64,000 nucleotides of DNA, taken from the NCBI GenBank assembly GCA_003963145.1, contig RXJJ01000005.1:1-64000 (forward strand), given 5' to 3'. The translations under genes and the position numbers were made by a program. A model generated the notes under the pieces. That model was not told the DNA's origin, searched no databases, and saw only the letters and a program-made list of their open reading frames with translations. Below are positions 55,325-64,000 of this stretch, in pieces. Each line of letters begins with the position of its first letter. Within the stretch, counting starts at the first letter, position 1. Source of the stretch: Bradyrhizobiaceae bacterium (lineage in GTDB: Bacteria > Pseudomonadota > Alphaproteobacteria > Rhizobiales > Xanthobacteraceae).

Positions 55325-56129
55325 GACCGGCTCCAAGATAGGCTTCCTTGACACGATCGTCCTGCGACAACGAGGCGTAATCGCCTTCTGCAAGAACGCG
55401 GCCGCGCGTCAGAACCGTAATTTTGTCAGACAGGTTCGACACCACACTGAGATTGTGCTCAACCATCAAGATCGTGTGCTTGGCGGAAATGCGCTTGATC
55501 AGCGCTGCGATCTTGTCGATGTCCTCATGCCCCATCCCGGCCATCGGCTCGTCGAGCAACATCATGTCGGGATCCAGCGCCATCGTGGTGGCAATTTCCA
55601 GCGCACGCTTGCGGCCATAGGGCATTTCGACCGCCGGGGTCTTGGCAAAATCGCTGAGGCCGACATCGGCGAGCAGCTCGTACGCGCGAGTGTTGAAATG
55701 GTTGAGAACGGATTTCGACCTCCAGAAGTCGAACGAACTGCCGTGCTGGCGCTGCAAGGCGACGCGGACATTCTCCAGCGCGGTAAGATGAGGAAACACT
55801 GCCGAAATCTGAAACGAACGCACGAGGCCCAGACGCGCCACATCGGCAGGTTTCGTCGCCGTGATGTCGCGGCCGTTATAGGAAATCTTACCCCGCGAGG
55901 GCGTGAGAAACTTGGTGAGCAAATTGAAGCATGTCGTCTTGCCGGCGCCGTTGGGGCCGATCAGCGCATGGATTGTGCCACGGCGAATTTGCAGGTTGAC
56001 GTCGTTCACGGCGATGAAGCCGGCGAACTCTTTGGTCAGGCCCTGCGTTTCAAGAATGAAGTCATCGACCGGCAAATGAATATCCTCAACTTCGCAACGC
56101 AACAGGGTAGCCGGCGTCACTTTTAGCAT
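55317..56129 (-). CDS. Branched-chain amino-acid ABC transporter ATPase (LivG type)
   Basis: A 270-residue ATPase. Walker A GPNGAGKTT, Walker B MMLLDEPMAGMGHED and the LivG-type C-terminus (VLAEGDYASLSQDDRVKEAYLG) are present. The ABC signature (LSYGxxR in most LivG) reads MPYGRKRAL, as commonly seen in this subfamily. It is the first gene of the operon; ATG 56129 was selected because the frame remains open to 56264. Confidence 0.92.
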   Translation of the reverse strand: MLKVTPATLLRCEVEDIHLPVDDFILETQGLTKEFAGFIAVNDVNLQIRRGTIHALIGPNGAGKTTCFNLLTKFLTPSRGKISYNGRDITATKPADVARLGLVRSFQISAVFPHLTALENVRVALQRQHGSSFDFWRSKSVLNHFNTRAYELLADVGLSDFAKTPAVEMPYGRKRALEIATTMALDPDMMLLDEPMAGMGHEDIDKIAALIKRISAKHTILMVEHNLSVVSNLSDKITVLTRGRVLAEGDYASLSQDDRVKEAYLGAGHE

Positions 56130-56369
56130 CGGGTCAGGCGCGCGAATATGATGCGAATTGCTGGATTTATGCAAGACGCCTGCACGCTTGCGCCTGCGAC
56201 ATTCGGCTAAGTGACATCGGGCAACGAGTCGATGGCACACCATTTTGTTTGCAGTGCAGCACAACCGCGCGAGGCATATGGAAAGATATTCTCGTGTGCC
56301 AAAGCCGCCTGAACTTCACCTCCCGCGTCCAGATACCCAAACATAAGGATTGAATTTCGAGGACATCAA
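56130..56369. other. Divergent spacer between the transporter operon and the pseudogene
   Basis: About 240 bases; presumably the transporter operon promoter (minus strand). No clear hexamers or operators identified. Confidence 0.3.
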
Positions 56370-56815
56370 ATGCCCGTCGAGAAACAGATCCAGCCAGATC
56401 ATGCGCCAGCTTTTACAAGCACCAATGCCGAAGCCATTCGTTCGATCATGCATCGCAGTCTGCTGAAGCAATGGCTACGTCTTTATGACAGCCGCAAATC
56501 GCCACCGAAATTTAGCGACTACCAGGCGGGACTATCTGGAAGAAGCCGGGAACATCCCGCTACACTGTTATCCATACCGGCGACGTTCATGGCCGCAGCG
56601 CGGATTTCGAGCACCTGCTGCTACCATTTGAAGACGAAGGCGTGGTCAACAGGATCATCGCCCGGGTCGAGATCATCAGTCAGGAGGGTCGGTTCGAGAT
56701 CAAGGATTTGATGCGTGCTGCCGACAATCTGCGGATTAACAGGCTCAGCGCCGTCATCGACCGCGATCTGGTCTACAAGCCCCCGGCCGCTCGCAAAGGA
56801 CGCGATCGAGTTTGA
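56370..56815 (+). pseudogene. Frameshifted remnant of an uncharacterised gene
   Basis: Frame 1 gives a sensible N-terminus (EAIRSIMHRSLLKQWLRLYD, then SRKSPPKFSDYQ) after ATG 56370. It then becomes Ser/Arg-rich nonsense ending at 56711. A second frame briefly reads TRRDYLEEAGNIPLHCY, and the third reads a sensible C-terminus (DFEHLLLPFEDEGVVNRIIA, EIISQEGRFEIKDLMRA, VIDRDLVY) ending at TGA 56815. Protein-like sequence thus switches frame at least twice in about 60 bases, and the middle is short. I interpret it as a decayed gene with a deletion, perhaps of a PAS-like sensory family; that family is a guess. Confidence 0.65.
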
Positions 56816-56851
56816 TTGACCAGTCCATCTGCCTGTCGCCGACGATGCAGG

Positions 56852-57208
56852 CTAGCGCCGCTTGCCAACTTCCTTCTCATAGATCTCCGGCTTGAACCCG
56901 ACGACAAGCTTGCCGCCAAGATCAAGGACCGGGCGCTTGATCATGGATGGCTGCGCCAGCATCAGCGAGAGAGCCTTTTTCTCAGTCAGATTTGCCTTGT
57001 CGGCATCTGGCAGCTTGCGAAACGTTGTACCCGCTTTGTTAAGCAGCGTTTCCCAGCCAACATCCTTGCTCCAGCGCACCAGCTGTTCCTTGCCGATGCC
57101 GGCCGTCTTATAGTCGTGAAAATCGTACGCGATGCGATGTGCGTCGAGCCACGCCCTCGCCTTTTTCATCGTATCGCAGTTCTTGATGCCGTAGATGGTG
57201 ATGGACAT
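56852..57208 (-). CDS. ArsC/Spx-family (YffB-like) protein
   Basis: A 118-residue thioredoxin-fold protein: ITIYGIKNCDTMKKARAWLD with a single N-terminal Cys (no CxxC), FHDYKTAGI, and the family signature MLAQPSMIKRPVLDLGGKLVVGF containing the IKRP motif. YffB proteins are thought to be glutathione-dependent reductases; no arsenic genes are nearby. Length matches the family. Confidence 0.88.
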   Translation of the reverse strand: MSITIYGIKNCDTMKKARAWLDAHRIAYDFHDYKTAGIGKEQLVRWSKDVGWETLLNKAGTTFRKLPDADKANLTEKKALSLMLAQPSMIKRPVLDLGGKLVVGFKPEIYEKEVGKRR

Positions 57209-57365
57209 CGCGTGTTTTACCCGGTGGACGTAAGATATAAAACCTGCCGATCATCGTATTGATCTGCTCCGGCACTTCAAGCTGACAGAAGTGGCCCGGC
57301 GGTCACCGCCGTCTTTCATCTCGAAATGAAGAGAGGGTCTCGTCCCGCCGCAAAAATGGCATGCA

Positions 57366-57707
57366 TCATTTGCCGTCGTCGATGTAAACGATGATTGCAG
57401 CGTTCGCGATAAGAATGGAGTCCTTGCCTTCGTAAGGTACTTCCAAACCGCCCTGCACCGCCTTCACTGTGATCTTTCCGTACGGCAACTCCTTGGCAAC
57501 CGCATCGGTGTCCACCCCGTCCGGGTCGGGGACAGCAACAGTGACATCGACAAACATGTCATCGCGCGTTTTCCCCACCAACGGAAAGAAGCTGAGGCTC
57601 GAATGGCGCAGCGCATCCGACACCGCGCGCCGCGCCGCCTTGGTGCCGTCCTTGCCATGGACGTCAACGCCCATGCCCATTTCAGTAATGCAGCGTACCT
57701 TCGCCAT
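57366..57707 (-). CDS. Lin0512 family protein
   Basis: A 113-residue protein of the Lin0512 family, unknown function. RCITEMGMGVDVHGKDGTKAA at the N-terminus (shown in part), DALRHSSLSFF and VAVPDPDGVDTDAV are what I recognise. It is small, soluble and probably oligomeric. In-frame starts exist at 57707, 57725 and 57746; ATG 57707 begins the conserved part. It lies just downstream of the TetR gene, in the same direction. Confidence 0.7.
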   Translation of the reverse strand: MAKVRCITEMGMGVDVHGKDGTKAARRAVSDALRHSSLSFFPLVGKTRDDMFVDVTVAVPDPDGVDTDAVAKELPYGKITVKAVQGGLEVPYEGKDSILIANAAIIVYIDDGK

Positions 57708-57763
57708 ACCTGTTTTCTCCTTCATGCACCTTCGTGCCGTTTCCAACCTATTTCGACCGTGCG

Positions 57764-58351
57764 TTATGTCTTGTTCCCAGTTCGCATACCCGAAATCAGG
57801 ATGTCGACAAGACGTCTGGCGGATTCCTTCCAGTTTTTATCCGCACTGATGTTTGCGACGCCCGCCAAAGCGCGCAGCAGATCGAGCGGATCCATATCGA
57901 GACGAATATCGCCGCTGGCAACGGCTCGATCGACCAGCATGGAGAGGAGCTGCTTCGCCTGCGCGCCGGACGTCTCGTAAAGCGTCGCCGTTCCGCCCAC
58001 GATCGAGTTCAGCGCTTCGGCCATGCCGTGCTTGGTCGCCATGTGGTCAACGAACAGCAGCAGCCATTCCCGCAACGCCTCCACCGGCGGGCGGGTTGCG
58101 GCAAGGTGCCGTGCGGCCTCGGCCAGTTGTGCCAGTTCGTTTCGATAGACGGCTTCGACCAGCGCGTCGCGAGTGGGAAAATGCCGATAGAGCGTCCCGA
58201 TCCCAACGCCCGCCGTCTTCGCGATTTCATCGAGGCTGGCGCTCGCGCCTTTTTCCGCGAATGCGATCTTCGCTGTCTCCAACAAACGCACCCGATTGCG
58301 TTCTGCATCGGCGCGGGTCTTGCGGGGAAGCGATTCATTTCGAGCAGCCAC
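57764..58351 (-). CDS. TetR/AcrR family transcriptional regulator
   Basis: A 195-residue repressor-type protein. The helix-turn-helix is clear (ASLDEIAKTAGVGIGTLYRHFPTRDALVEAVY). The C-terminal ligand domain is of the SBP/YbiH-like kind with unknown ligand. It is divergent from the SDR gene at 58487; the shared spacer carries a palindromic operator candidate, so it probably controls that gene and itself. Confidence 0.92.
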   Translation of the reverse strand: MAARNESLPRKTRADAERNRVRLLETAKIAFAEKGASASLDEIAKTAGVGIGTLYRHFPTRDALVEAVYRNELAQLAEAARHLAATRPPVEALREWLLLFVDHMATKHGMAEALNSIVGGTATLYETSGAQAKQLLSMLVDRAVASGDIRLDMDPLDLLRALAGVANISADKNWKESARRLVDILISGMRTGNKT

Positions 58352-58373
58352 AGCCGAAACGCACCCTTGATAA

Positions 58374-58390
58374 ACGGAGATGCTCTCCGT
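58374..58390. promoter_or_regulatory. Candidate TetR operator
   Basis: ACGGAG-ATGCT-CTCCGT is a perfect 6+5+6 palindrome 22 bases upstream of the TetR start. Related half-sites recur at 58396-58406 (ACCGGAGACAT) and at 58473-58482 (AAACGGAGAT, overlapping the SDR RBS). TATATA at 58390-58395 may be part of a promoter. Confidence 0.6.
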
Positions 58391-58486
58391 ATATAACCGG
58401 AGACATCCTCCTGATACATCAAATCAGGCCGCCGGACAACACGTTCGCGGTCAACGGGAGGGGTGCGCCCTGAAACGGAGATATCT

Positions 58487-59455
58487 ATGACCAAGACTTT
58501 CGGAGCAACATCCACAACCGGCGATGTCCTGGACGGCATCACTCTAAACGGCAAACGCGTGCTGGTCACCGGCGTGTCCGCCGGTCTCGGCGTCGAAACC
58601 GCGCGTGCTCTCGCCGCGCATGGAGCCGAAGTGGTCGGCGCTGTACGGGATATTGCCAAGGCGGAAGCGGCCACTGCCCCGGTTCGCGCTCAGGCCGCGA
58701 AAGGCGGCGGCCTGCACCTCATTCAGCTCGACCTCGCCTCTCTGGCAAGTGTGCGCGCCTGCGCCGACGCCTTGAACGCCGATGGCCGTCCCTTCGATGT
58801 CGTGATTGCCAACGCCGGTGTGATGCGAACTCCTTTCGGGCGTACTGCCGACGGTTTCGAGACGCAGTTCGGCACCAACCATCTTGGCCACTTCGTCTTC
58901 GTCAACCGAATCGCTCCGCTGATCGCATCGGGCGGACGGCTTGTAAACGTTGCCTCCTCCGGCCACCGCTATTCGGACGTCGACCTCGACGATCCGAATT
59001 TCGAACGCACGCCCTACGATCCGATGGTCGCCTATGGCCGATCGAAGACAGCCAACATCCTGTTCGCTGTTGCATTCGATAAAAAACACAAGGCGCGCGG
59101 CGTCCGGGCGACGGCGCTGCATCCCGGCGGCATCAAGACCGAACTTGGACGCCACATGGAGCCCGATGAACTCGATACCCTCGTGGCACAAATCAACGCT
59201 CAACTGGCGGCGAATGGCGAGCCTCCCTTTCAATGGAAAACCATTCCGCAAGGCGCGGCGACCTCGGTCTGGGCCGCCGTCGTCGCTTCCGCCGACGAGG
59301 TGGGCGGGCGCTATTGCGAGAATTGCCAGGTCTCGGATGTTACCGATGGGCTGATCAGTCCGGTCAGTCCTGGCGTGCGATCCTACGCGCTCGATCCTGC
59401 GCATGCCGATGCGCTCTGGAAAAAGAGCGAGGAAATGGTCGGCGAGCGATTCTGA
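58487..59455 (+). CDS. Short-chain dehydrogenase/reductase (retinol dehydrogenase-like)
   Basis: A 322-residue SDR of the longer type: TGVSAGLGVETARAL, NAGVMRTPFG, FGTNHLGHFVFVNRI, VNVASSGHRY and YGRSKTANILFA give a complete Ser-Tyr-Lys site. FGTNHLGHF is typical of WW-oxidoreductase/retinol dehydrogenase-like SDRs. Substrate unknown. The ATG follows CGGAG six bases upstream. Likely regulated by the divergent TetR protein. Confidence 0.88.
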   Translation: MTKTFGATSTTGDVLDGITLNGKRVLVTGVSAGLGVETARALAAHGAEVVGAVRDIAKAEAATAPVRAQAAKGGGLHLIQLDLASLASVRACADALNADGRPFDVVIANAGVMRTPFGRTADGFETQFGTNHLGHFVFVNRIAPLIASGGRLVNVASSGHRYSDVDLDDPNFERTPYDPMVAYGRSKTANILFAVAFDKKHKARGVRATALHPGGIKTELGRHMEPDELDTLVAQINAQLAANGEPPFQWKTIPQGAATSVWAAVVASADEVGGRYCENCQVSDVTDGLISPVSPGVRSYALDPAHADALWKKSEEMVGERF

Positions 59456-59597
59456 CGCTGACTAATTCACTTGCGCGCGAGAAGAGCCGCGTCCCCAGAG
59501 TTTTCAGGTCGGGGTAATTCCCTCACTCTGAAACAGCCAACGGCCTCGCCGTCGTGGGGCTGGCCGATGTGCCACGGCCCGGCGCGCCCGCTTCCGG

Positions 59598-61370
59598 TCA
59601 GTCGACATGCGTGAAGCGGCCGTTCATCATCGTCATGTCGATCGGGGTCGAGGCGATATCATGCGGCTCCACGTCGAACAGGTTCTTCGCAAGCACGACC
59701 AGGTCGGCGCGCTTTCCCGGCTCGATCGAGCCGACGTTGTGTTCGAGACGAATCTGGCGCGCGCCCGCAAGCGTCGCGGCGTGAAGCGCTTCCTTGAGAT
59801 CCATGCGCTCGGCTAAAGGCGCCAGCACGGGCGCGTCGGGCTTGCCGATCAGCTGGCGTGTCATGGCGATCTGGACGGCGTCGAGCGGCTTGTAGGTCGA
59901 GAGGTAGCCGGCCGCCGGCCAGTCCGATCCGAACGTCACGGCGCCGCCGGCCATCAGGATCGACTTCGGCCGATAGATCTTGCTTTGCCGCTCTGGACCG
60001 TAGAGGCGGGTCAAGCTGTCCACCGTGTCCGGATCCGCCGACAGCCAGTTGGCGGAGAACTGGGCGATGACGCCGAGCTTGCCGAAGCGGGGAATGTCGA
60101 CGTCGTCGGTGAGCACGTTGTGCGCGATCGTGTGACGCCGGTCGCGCGGGGGATTGGCCGCGATCGCGGCCTCGATGGCGTCGAGCGCGACGTGAGCCGT
60201 GCGCTCGCCGCACGCGTGGACGTGCACGTCGATCCCGGCCCGGTCCGCATCGAGGATCACGCTCTTCCACTGCGCCTCGCTGAACGGCGAACTCCCGATC
60301 GAATCCGGCTTGTCCGCGTAAGGCTCGGTCAGCCATGCCGTATAGCCCCCCGGCGTTCCGTCGCCGAGCATCTTCAGGACACGAACCTGGACGAGACCGG
60401 TATCGATGCGCCGCATTAGGTCTTGCGTAGACGCGGTCGCGGCCTCGATCGGCGGCGCCTTGAGGAGATACGAACCGACCACGCGAAATGGCAGCCGGCC
60501 CTGTTTCTCCAGTTCCGTATAGATTTCGAGGATTGCGCCCTGATCGGCGCCGATCGGCGGAACCCCGGCGTCGTAGACGGACGTGATTCCCGCGGCGGAG
60601 GCCTTGGGCAACCAGTCGACGAGCAACTGCGCCATCGAATCGAGCGAGATCGGCTCGATAGCGTTGACGACCTGGAGCAAGGCCGAGGTTTCCATGACGT
60701 AGCCTGTGGGCTTACCGCTCTTGTCCCGTATGTAATAACTGAAGCCGGGGACCGGATCGGGCGTGTGCGTGTCGATCCCCGCGATCTCAAGCGCCTTGCT
60801 GTTGGCCCACAGGCTGTGCGCGTCGATCGCGAGGAAGAACGCCGGCCGATCTGCGATCACCGCGTCCAGCATTTCCCGCGTCGGTCCTTCCGGCGGGAAC
60901 ATGTCGACGCGCCAGCCGAAGCCGCGGATCGTGCCGGTCGGATGCGCCTTCGCGAACGCGGCGATCGCGGCGAGCGCGTCCTTGGCGGTCGCGACCTGAA
61001 GATCGACGCCTGCGGTCATGAACGCGCCGAGAAATGGATGAATGTGCGCCTCGACGAAGCCGGGCATGAGCATCCGCCCCGCAAGGTCGATTGTCTTGGT
61101 CTCCGGCCCGGCTAGCGCGGCGACGTCCGCGTCGGAGCCCACGGCGACGATCCGGTCGCCTGCGACCGCTACCGCCTGCGCCCAGGGCTTCTTGGCGTCG
61201 AGCGTGTAGACCTTGCCGTTGCGGAAGATCACCGAGGCGCGATCCGTCGCGGCGGTCGCGCTGAAAGCAGCGCCCGTCAGGGAGAGCGACGACGCTCCGA
61301 CGCCGACGCAGGCGAGCGACGCCTGCATGAAACGGCGCCGATCGATGTCTCCGCGGAATTGGTCGGTCAT
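59598..61370 (-). CDS. Tat-exported amidohydrolase 3 family protein (YtcJ-like)
   Basis: A 590-residue metal-dependent hydrolase. The Tat signal DRRRFMQASLA is near the N-terminus, with a cleavage-like GAAFSA after it. Metal-binding motifs: FVEAHIHPF, HVHACGERTAH, TIAHN and FGSDWPAAG. These are features of exoenzyme-type amidohydrolases acting on N-acyl or cyclic amides; substrate unknown. An alternative start at 61412 would add MCMNCGFANALGAF. Local GC content looks clearly higher than the neighbours, suggesting later acquisition. Confidence 0.85.
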   Translation of the reverse strand: MTDQFRGDIDRRRFMQASLACVGVGASSLSLTGAAFSATAATDRASVIFRNGKVYTLDAKKPWAQAVAVAGDRIVAVGSDADVAALAGPETKTIDLAGRMLMPGFVEAHIHPFLGAFMTAGVDLQVATAKDALAAIAAFAKAHPTGTIRGFGWRVDMFPPEGPTREMLDAVIADRPAFFLAIDAHSLWANSKALEIAGIDTHTPDPVPGFSYYIRDKSGKPTGYVMETSALLQVVNAIEPISLDSMAQLLVDWLPKASAAGITSVYDAGVPPIGADQGAILEIYTELEKQGRLPFRVVGSYLLKAPPIEAATASTQDLMRRIDTGLVQVRVLKMLGDGTPGGYTAWLTEPYADKPDSIGSSPFSEAQWKSVILDADRAGIDVHVHACGERTAHVALDAIEAAIAANPPRDRRHTIAHNVLTDDVDIPRFGKLGVIAQFSANWLSADPDTVDSLTRLYGPERQSKIYRPKSILMAGGAVTFGSDWPAAGYLSTYKPLDAVQIAMTRQLIGKPDAPVLAPLAERMDLKEALHAATLAGARQIRLEHNVGSIEPGKRADLVVLAKNLFDVEPHDIASTPIDMTMMNGRFTHVD

Positions 61371-61868
61371 GAACGCTCCCAGCGCGTTCGCGAAACCGCA
61401 GTTCATGCACATGTCGATGGCCTTCTTGTTGAGTTCGCGCTCGAAGCGCGGGATTGACCGTGCGGGTCGTCCGATCTCGAGGAGGCTCGCCTTTACGCTC
61501 GCAGCACCCGCGTTCTGCTGCGACCAGTGACAACAGAAAGCGACGCTCGTCCGTTAGACCTGCTGGGGTTCGTGTACCATGCGTTCGCGCGCCGCCAGGA
61601 GCACGTCGAGCTCCACAAGTTCGACGGTCATCCCCGCGAAATTGTTCTCCAACTCCTGGCGCAACGTCGGAAACAGCACCTCACGCACCGGCCGGAGGGC
61701 GCTATGACCCTGACGGTATCGAGCCAACTCGAATTGTGCAATTGGAAGCAGACCGTCAGATTCCGTCTCTGCCGGCCGATAGTCCCCGAAGGGCACTGAT
61801 GAATTATTATTTATCAGCCGCTTACGTAGGTTTACGGGATACTGCAGGTACCGCCGGATTGGCAAAAA
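61371..61868. other. Odd spacer between the amidohydrolase gene and guaA
   Basis: About 500 bases. The only candidate is the minus-strand ORF 61554-61865 listed separately. The remainder looks like non-coding or decayed sequence. No integrase, tRNA or clear direct repeat of the guaA end was found by eye. Confidence 0.4.
61554..61865 (-). CDS. Doubtful ORF, faintly DUF2294-like
   Basis: A 103-codon ORF beginning MPIRRYLQYPVNLRKRL and ending ARERMVHEPQQV. Its second half (ARYRQGHSALRPVREVLF...QELENNFAGMTVELVELD) vaguely follows the 'R..l...R..l...ie...G..v......D....ER' spacing of DUF2294-type proteins. The N-terminus does not fit any family. It may be a fragment of a decayed gene or no gene. 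Confidence 0.25.
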   Translation of the reverse strand: MPIRRYLQYPVNLRKRLINNNSSVPFGDYRPAETESDGLLPIAQFELARYRQGHSALRPVREVLFPTLRQELENNFAGMTVELVELDVLLAARERMVHEPQQV

Positions 61869-63464
61869 TCATTCCCACTCGATCGTGCCGGGCGGCTTCG
61901 AGGTCACGTCATAAACCACGCGGTTGACGCCCTTGACCTCGTTGATGATGCGGGTCGCGGTCAGGCTGAGAAACTTCATATCGAAGGGATAGAAGTCCGC
62001 GGTCATACCGTCGGTTGAGGTTACCGCGCGAAGACCGACGACATATTCATAAGTCCGCCCGTCGCCCATGACGCCTACCGTCTTGACCGGCAGCAGAACG
62101 GCAAACGCCTGCCAGATCGTATCGTAAAGACCGGCACGGCGGATTTCCTCGATGTAGACGGCGTCCGCCTTGCGAAGGATGTCGAGCTTCTCGGCGGTGA
62201 TCTCGCCGGGGCAGCGGATCGCAAGGCCGGGACCCGGAAACGGGTGCCGGCCGACAAACACATCCGGCAACCCAAGTTCGCGGCCGAGCGCGCGCACCTC
62301 GTCCTTGAAAAGTTCGCGCAACGGCTCGACCAGCTTCATCTTCATGCGCTCGGGCAGCCCGCCGACATTGTGGTGCGACTTGATCGTTACCGAAGGGCCG
62401 CCGGTAAACGACACGCTTTCGATCACGTCGGGATAGAGCGTGCCCTGCGCGAGAAAATCCGCGCCGCCGATCTTCCTGGCCTCGGCATCGAACACGTCGA
62501 TGAACAATTTGCCGATGATCTTGCGCTTCTGTTCCGGGTCAGTCACGCCATCAAGTGCGGTCAGGAATTGCTTCGACGCGTCGACATGCACTAGCGGGAT
62601 ATTGTAGTGGTGACGGAACAGATCGACCACGTTCGAAGCTTCGGCCAGACGGAGCATGCCGTGATCGACGAACACGCAGGTCAACTGATCACCGATGGCC
62701 TCGTGAATCAGGATCGCCGCCACCGTTGAATCGACGCCGCCGGAGAGGCCGCAGATCACCCTGCCCTTGCCGACCTGCGCGCGGATTTTCTCGATTGCCT
62801 CCTCGCGAAAGGCGCGCATGGTCCAGTCGCCTTTGAGTCCCGCGACCTTGCGGACGAAATTGCGGATCAGTTTCGCGCCATCCGGCGTATGCACGACTTC
62901 GGGATGAAACTGCATCGCATAGAATTTGCGCTTGTCGTCAGCGATCACCGAAATCGGCGATCCGGGGGCCTCCGCGACCGCGCGAAAGCCCTCCGGCAGT
63001 TTCGTCACACGGTCGCCGTGGCTCATCCAGACTTCGTACGAACCGCCTTTTTTCCAGACACCCTCGAACAGCGCGCAGTCGTCGATGATCTCGATATGCG
63101 CGCGGCCGAACTCGCGGTGATGCCCGGCCTCGACCGTGCCGCCGAGCTGCTGCGCCATGGTCTGTTCGCCGTAGCAGATGCCAAGCACCGGCACGCCGGC
63201 GTTCAGGATCGCCATCGGAACGGAGGGCGCATCCTTGTCCAGAACCGAGGAGGGTCCACCCGACAGAATAACCGCCTTCGGCTTCATCTCCCTGAAAGCC
63301 GTCTCGGCTTTCTGGAACGGAACGATCTCCGAATAAACGCCGTCCTCGCGCACGCGCCGGGCGATCAACTGGGTGACCTGCGAGCCGAAATCGACGATCA
63401 GAATCTTGTCATGCGCGGCCGCCACATCGGGCGTCACGGAGGCGGTCTGGCTGTGTGCGGTCAT
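61869..63464 (-). CDS. guaA: GMP synthase (glutamine-hydrolysing)
   Basis: A 531-residue two-domain enzyme that aminates XMP to GMP. The N-terminal class I glutamine amidotransferase has the nucleophile in [12 protein letters not shown] and His/Glu in FHPEV. The ATP-pyrophosphatase domain has [12 protein letters not shown]. The C-terminal dimerisation part ends [19 protein letters not shown], which is the canonical end. The 3' end of guaA is a known integration site for genomic islands in other bacteria. Confidence 0.97.
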   Translation of the reverse strand: MTAHSQTASVTPDVAAAHDKILIVDFGSQVTQLIARRVREDGVYSEIVPFQKAETAFREMKPKAVILSGGPSSVLDKDAPSVPMAILNAGVPVLGICYGEQTMAQQLGGTVEAGHHREFGRAHIEIIDDCALFEGVWKKGGSYEVWMSHGDRVTKLPEGFRAVAEAPGSPISVIADDKRKFYAMQFHPEVVHTPDGAKLIRNFVRKVAGLKGDWTMRAFREEAIEKIRAQVGKGRVICGLSGGVDSTVAAILIHEAIGDQLTCVFVDHGMLRLAEASNVVDLFRHHYNIPLVHVDASKQFLTALDGVTDPEQKRKIIGKLFIDVFDAEARKIGGADFLAQGTLYPDVIESVSFTGGPSVTIKSHHNVGGLPERMKMKLVEPLRELFKDEVRALGRELGLPDVFVGRHPFPGPGLAIRCPGEITAEKLDILRKADAVYIEEIRRAGLYDTIWQAFAVLLPVKTVGVMGDGRTYEYVVGLRAVTSTDGMTADFYPFDMKFLSLTATRIINEVKGVNRVVYDVTSKPPGTIEWE

Positions 63465-63587
63465 AGGGAGGAAATACGTGAGCTCTGGGCCGGTCGCAAC
63501 CCTCGGACGCCTTCGAATCGCGGCTTATCGCCAGCTTTTGACCCGCCGGCAGACCCTCTTAAAGCTCCACTTGAACGTGAAGGCTAA

Positions 63588-64000
63588 CTAGCTGCGCTTC
63601 AGGAGAGAAACGAAAAATCCGTCGGTCCCCGTCCGCAGCGGGGTCATCAGCACCCCCTCTGCGCTCTGCCGTACAGCGGCGGCGAAACCTTCCGCCTTGT
63701 CCCACAGCACGGAAATCACCTGCTCCGGCGGGACAACCGAAAATCCCGAATGTTGCGCCAGAAAGCGCGCGATCTGTTCGTTGTTTTCCCGCGGCAGGAC
63801 TGAACAGGTGATGTAGGCGATCCGACCGCCCGCTTTGACCAAAGGCGCAGCACGCTCAAGGACTTCGGTCTGGTCCTTGATACGAATGTCCAGCGCACCG
63901 GGGCGCATGCGCCATTTTGCATCCGGATTGCGTCGCCACGTTCCGGTGCCGGTGCAAGGCGCGTCGATCACCACTAGATCGGCGGACGCGTGAATGTCGC
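63588..64000 (-). CDS. RsmB/NOP2-type rRNA cytosine methyltransferase, partial
   Basis: The C-terminal 137 residues of an RsmB-family RNA m5C methyltransferase; the 5' part lies beyond the right edge. Both conserved cysteines are visible: VIDAPCTGTGTWRRNPD and YITCSVLPREN. The frame is open across the edge with no stop (DIHASADLVVIDAPC...). It lies 123 bases upstream of guaA on the same strand. Confidence 0.9.
   Translation of the reverse strand, partial: DIHASADLVVIDAPCTGTGTWRRNPDAKWRMRPGALDIRIKDQTEVLERAAPLVKAGGRIAYITCSVLPRENNEQIARFLAQHSGFSVVPPEQVISVLWDKAEGFAAAVRQSAEGVLMTPLRTGTDGFFVSLLKRS

Noticed and set aside
59505-59530. Possible direct repeat of the guaA 3' end (attachment site)
   Set aside because: Only a loose AATTCCCTCACTC resemblance to CATTCCCACTCG; too short and imperfect to call.

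Overview
This 64 kb window is a piece of an alphaproteobacterial chromosome. Gene order, protein sequences, about 60% GC and the dispersed palindromic repeats at the left end point to the Bradyrhizobium/Afipia/Rhodopseudomonas group (Hyphomicrobiales, Nitrobacteraceae). The family placement is recognition, not a search result. I see no rRNA, tRNA, CRISPR array, prophage, integrase or transposase. Most of the window is densely packed core genome.

Layout. 1-590: gene-free, three nested palindromic repeats. 592-3.8 kb: hdaA-pgsA diverging from purM-purN. 3.8-9.8 kb: cold-shock gene, passenger-less autotransporter barrel, TerC-family membrane protein, ndk, a Gly/His/Trp-rich secreted protein, a small soluble ORF and an ABC-F ATPase. 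9.9-12.6 kb: BamE-like lipoprotein, holC, pepA. 13.0-20.7 kb: envelope/LPS operon lptG-lptD-surA-like-pdxA-rsmA plus a membrane-anchored unknown. 20.7-27.6 kb: convergent fatty-acid/cell-wall block fabD-fabG-acpP-fabF-mltG-yicC-gmk. 27.7-29.5 kb: two secreted unknowns and a long rpsF leader. 29.5-31.9 kb: rpsF-rpsR-DUF2232-rplI. 32-45.2 kb: proline-rich CxxCH protein, cfa, dnaB, alr, radA, cvpA, purF, a methyltransferase, a GNAT, an SDR and a CHASE3 hybrid histidine kinase. 45.4-51.4 kb: YfgM-like-lipoprotein-der, panB, nnrU, prfC. 51.4-56.1 kb: a complete branched-chain amino-acid type ABC transporter. 56.3-61.9 kb: the most accessory-looking stretch (frameshifted pseudogene, ArsC-like, Lin0512, TetR/SDR pair, GC-rich Tat amidohydrolase, orphan ORF). 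61.9-64 kb: guaA and an RsmB-type methyltransferase running off the edge.

The genes mainly serve purine/nucleotide supply (purM, purN, purF, guaA, gmk, ndk), replication (hdaA, holC, dnaB, radA), translation (rpsF, rpsR, rplI, rsmA, der, prfC) and envelope building (pgsA, lptG, lptD, fab genes, mltG, alr, cfa). I found no convincing new multi-gene system. The observations most worth checking are: a 45-codon remnant-like ORF where lptF is expected beside lptG; a strong hairpin that buries the ribosome-binding site of the hybrid histidine kinase; a proline-rich lipoprotein in the slot where bamB usually sits between yfgM and der; a decayed gene at 56.4 kb; and a GC-rich stretch next to the 3' end of guaA.
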